A DNA stretch of 5,195 nt from Campylobacterota bacterium. GTDB taxonomy: Bacteria; Campylobacterota; Campylobacteria; Campylobacterales; Sulfurovaceae. Positions 4,765 through 5,195 of the stretch are shown one piece after another. The position numbers were made by a program, and so were the translations under genes. Position 1 is the first letter of the stretch; each line of letters begins with the position of its first letter. The stretch lies in the NCBI GenBank assembly GCA_011372825.1, contig DSAK01000064.1:1-5195 (forward strand), read 5' to 3'. The notes beneath the pieces are model-generated. The model did not search any database. It worked only from the letters and a program-made list of their open reading frames with translations, and was not told the DNA's origin.

Positions 4765-5143
4765 AACAAGCAATTTATTGAAACCTATCAACAATAGAAT
4801 TTATAGACATATTTTAGTCTTTAGTTCTTCAACTTCTTTAAGGTCAAGCGTGTTTTAGATTTGTAGATGTTTTGTGATAGATCATTTTTTGGTTTGCTAT
4901 TTTTATTGTGATGTGGTTGATTTATAATTGTGTTTAGTGGTTAATTACTGGTTTGAATTTTTCTTGTTTATTTAGACTGTGTCATCTGTTCTAGTGGCAA
5001 GAATAAATACATTGGCACTCCATAAGCAAACATCTAGAGTTGCTGCCATACAGAGATCATCAGCAAACACCGCAAAGAAGCTTCAGGCTTTATGTAGCAT
5101 TTGGCTATACTACGCTTCAAATACCGATAGGGAAAAACATACA

Positions 5144-5195
5144 ATGGAAGAAAATAAAGAACCACGTTTTAAAAAGGTCGTAGATGCGGCTGATG
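5144..5195 (+). CDS. 5' end of a plus-strand gene, possibly AtpZ/AtpI-like (partial)
   Basis: ATG 5144 opens MEENKEPRFKKVVDAAD and runs off the right edge. A ribosome binding site (AGGGA, 5129-5133) lies about 10 bases upstream, a slightly long spacing. The charged start followed by KKVVDAAD resembles, from memory, the N-terminus of small AtpZ/AtpI-like membrane proteins of Campylobacterota, just before their first membrane helix. The membrane part is not in the window, so this is tentative. The frame is open back to 4976 with a GTG at 4979, but no ribosome binding site precedes that codon, so the ATG is preferred. It diverges from parA across the gene-free tract. Confidence 0.5.
   Translation, partial: MEENKEPRFKKVVDAAD

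Larger units (their letters stand above)
4389..5143. other. Gene-free tract upstream of parA: candidate centromere/origin region
   Basis: I found no convincing gene on either strand over about 750 bases. The tract holds an AT-rich palindrome (4522-4536), a GTGAGCTCAC palindrome (4604-4613), an A/T hairpin (4630-4648), a plus-strand promoter in a palindrome (4717-4729), two overlapping hairpins (4737-4764) and a G/T-skewed stretch (4861-4980). Noncoding sequence next to parAB is where parS and oriV often lie on plasmids. No exact iteron array, DnaA-box cluster or standard parS was seen, so the label is inference. Confidence 0.4.

Noticed and set aside
4976..5143. Open reading frame continuing upstream of ATG 5144, with GTG at 4979
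   Set aside because: No ribosome binding site at the GTG and no familiar protein. A second frame is also open over much of the stretch, so the openness reflects local composition.
4350..5143. Search for the common parS (TGTTTCACGTGAAACA), tRNA genes or CRISPR repeats
   Set aside because: No match was seen. A GGTTTGAAT at 4950-4958 resembles a tRNA T-loop, but no acceptor or anticodon stem surrounds it.

Overview
This AT-rich bacterial window looks like part of a plasmid or an integrated plasmid-like element. The evidence is a ParA/ParB partition operon, a Lar-type (restriction alleviation) zinc-ribbon protein with a small coupled partner, and two paralogous, very acidic proteins of unknown function. 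Host assignment is weak. Low GC, Lys/Glu/Ile-rich proteins and AAGGA(G)-type ribosome binding sites fit an AT-rich proteobacterium. The N-terminus of the partial gene at the right edge reminds me of AtpZ/AtpI-like proteins of Campylobacterota, but only 17 residues are visible. No replication initiator, transposase, integrase, tRNA, rRNA or CRISPR array is visible.

Layout, left to right. Positions 2-97 are the 3' end of a plus-strand gene, followed by a hairpin. All complete genes are on the minus strand, so they read from right to left. The parAB operon (4347 to 2586) has an extended -10 promoter, and the parB ribosome binding site overlaps the parA stop codon. A perfect 24-bp palindrome plus short tandem repeats follow parB. 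Next come a 52-codon gene (2483-2325), a Lar-like gene (2235-1897) overlapping a 68-codon gene by four bases (ATGA), and the two acidic paralogs (1598-954 and 752-159). Each of these units has its own sigma-70-type promoter. The two paralog promoters share a 16-bp block around a TTGACT -35 box.

Between the paralogs (753-953) there is a strong intrinsic terminator pointing the wrong way for the flanking genes, which hints at an unrecognised plus-strand RNA. A 23-bp scrap of paralog coding sequence sits just upstream of the second paralog's promoter. It indicates a once larger or rearranged family array.

Positions 4389-5143 are a roughly 750-base gene-free tract with several palindromes, a plus-strand TGC-TATAAT promoter inside a 13-bp palindrome, mutually exclusive hairpins and a G/T-skewed stretch. 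It is the most likely place for parS and/or an origin, though neither is proven. A plus-strand gene starts at 5144 and runs off the window.

Working model (inference): a stability module (ParAB plus its centromere) next to an anti-host-defence module (Lar-like gene, its small partner and possibly the acidic paralogs as DNA mimics).
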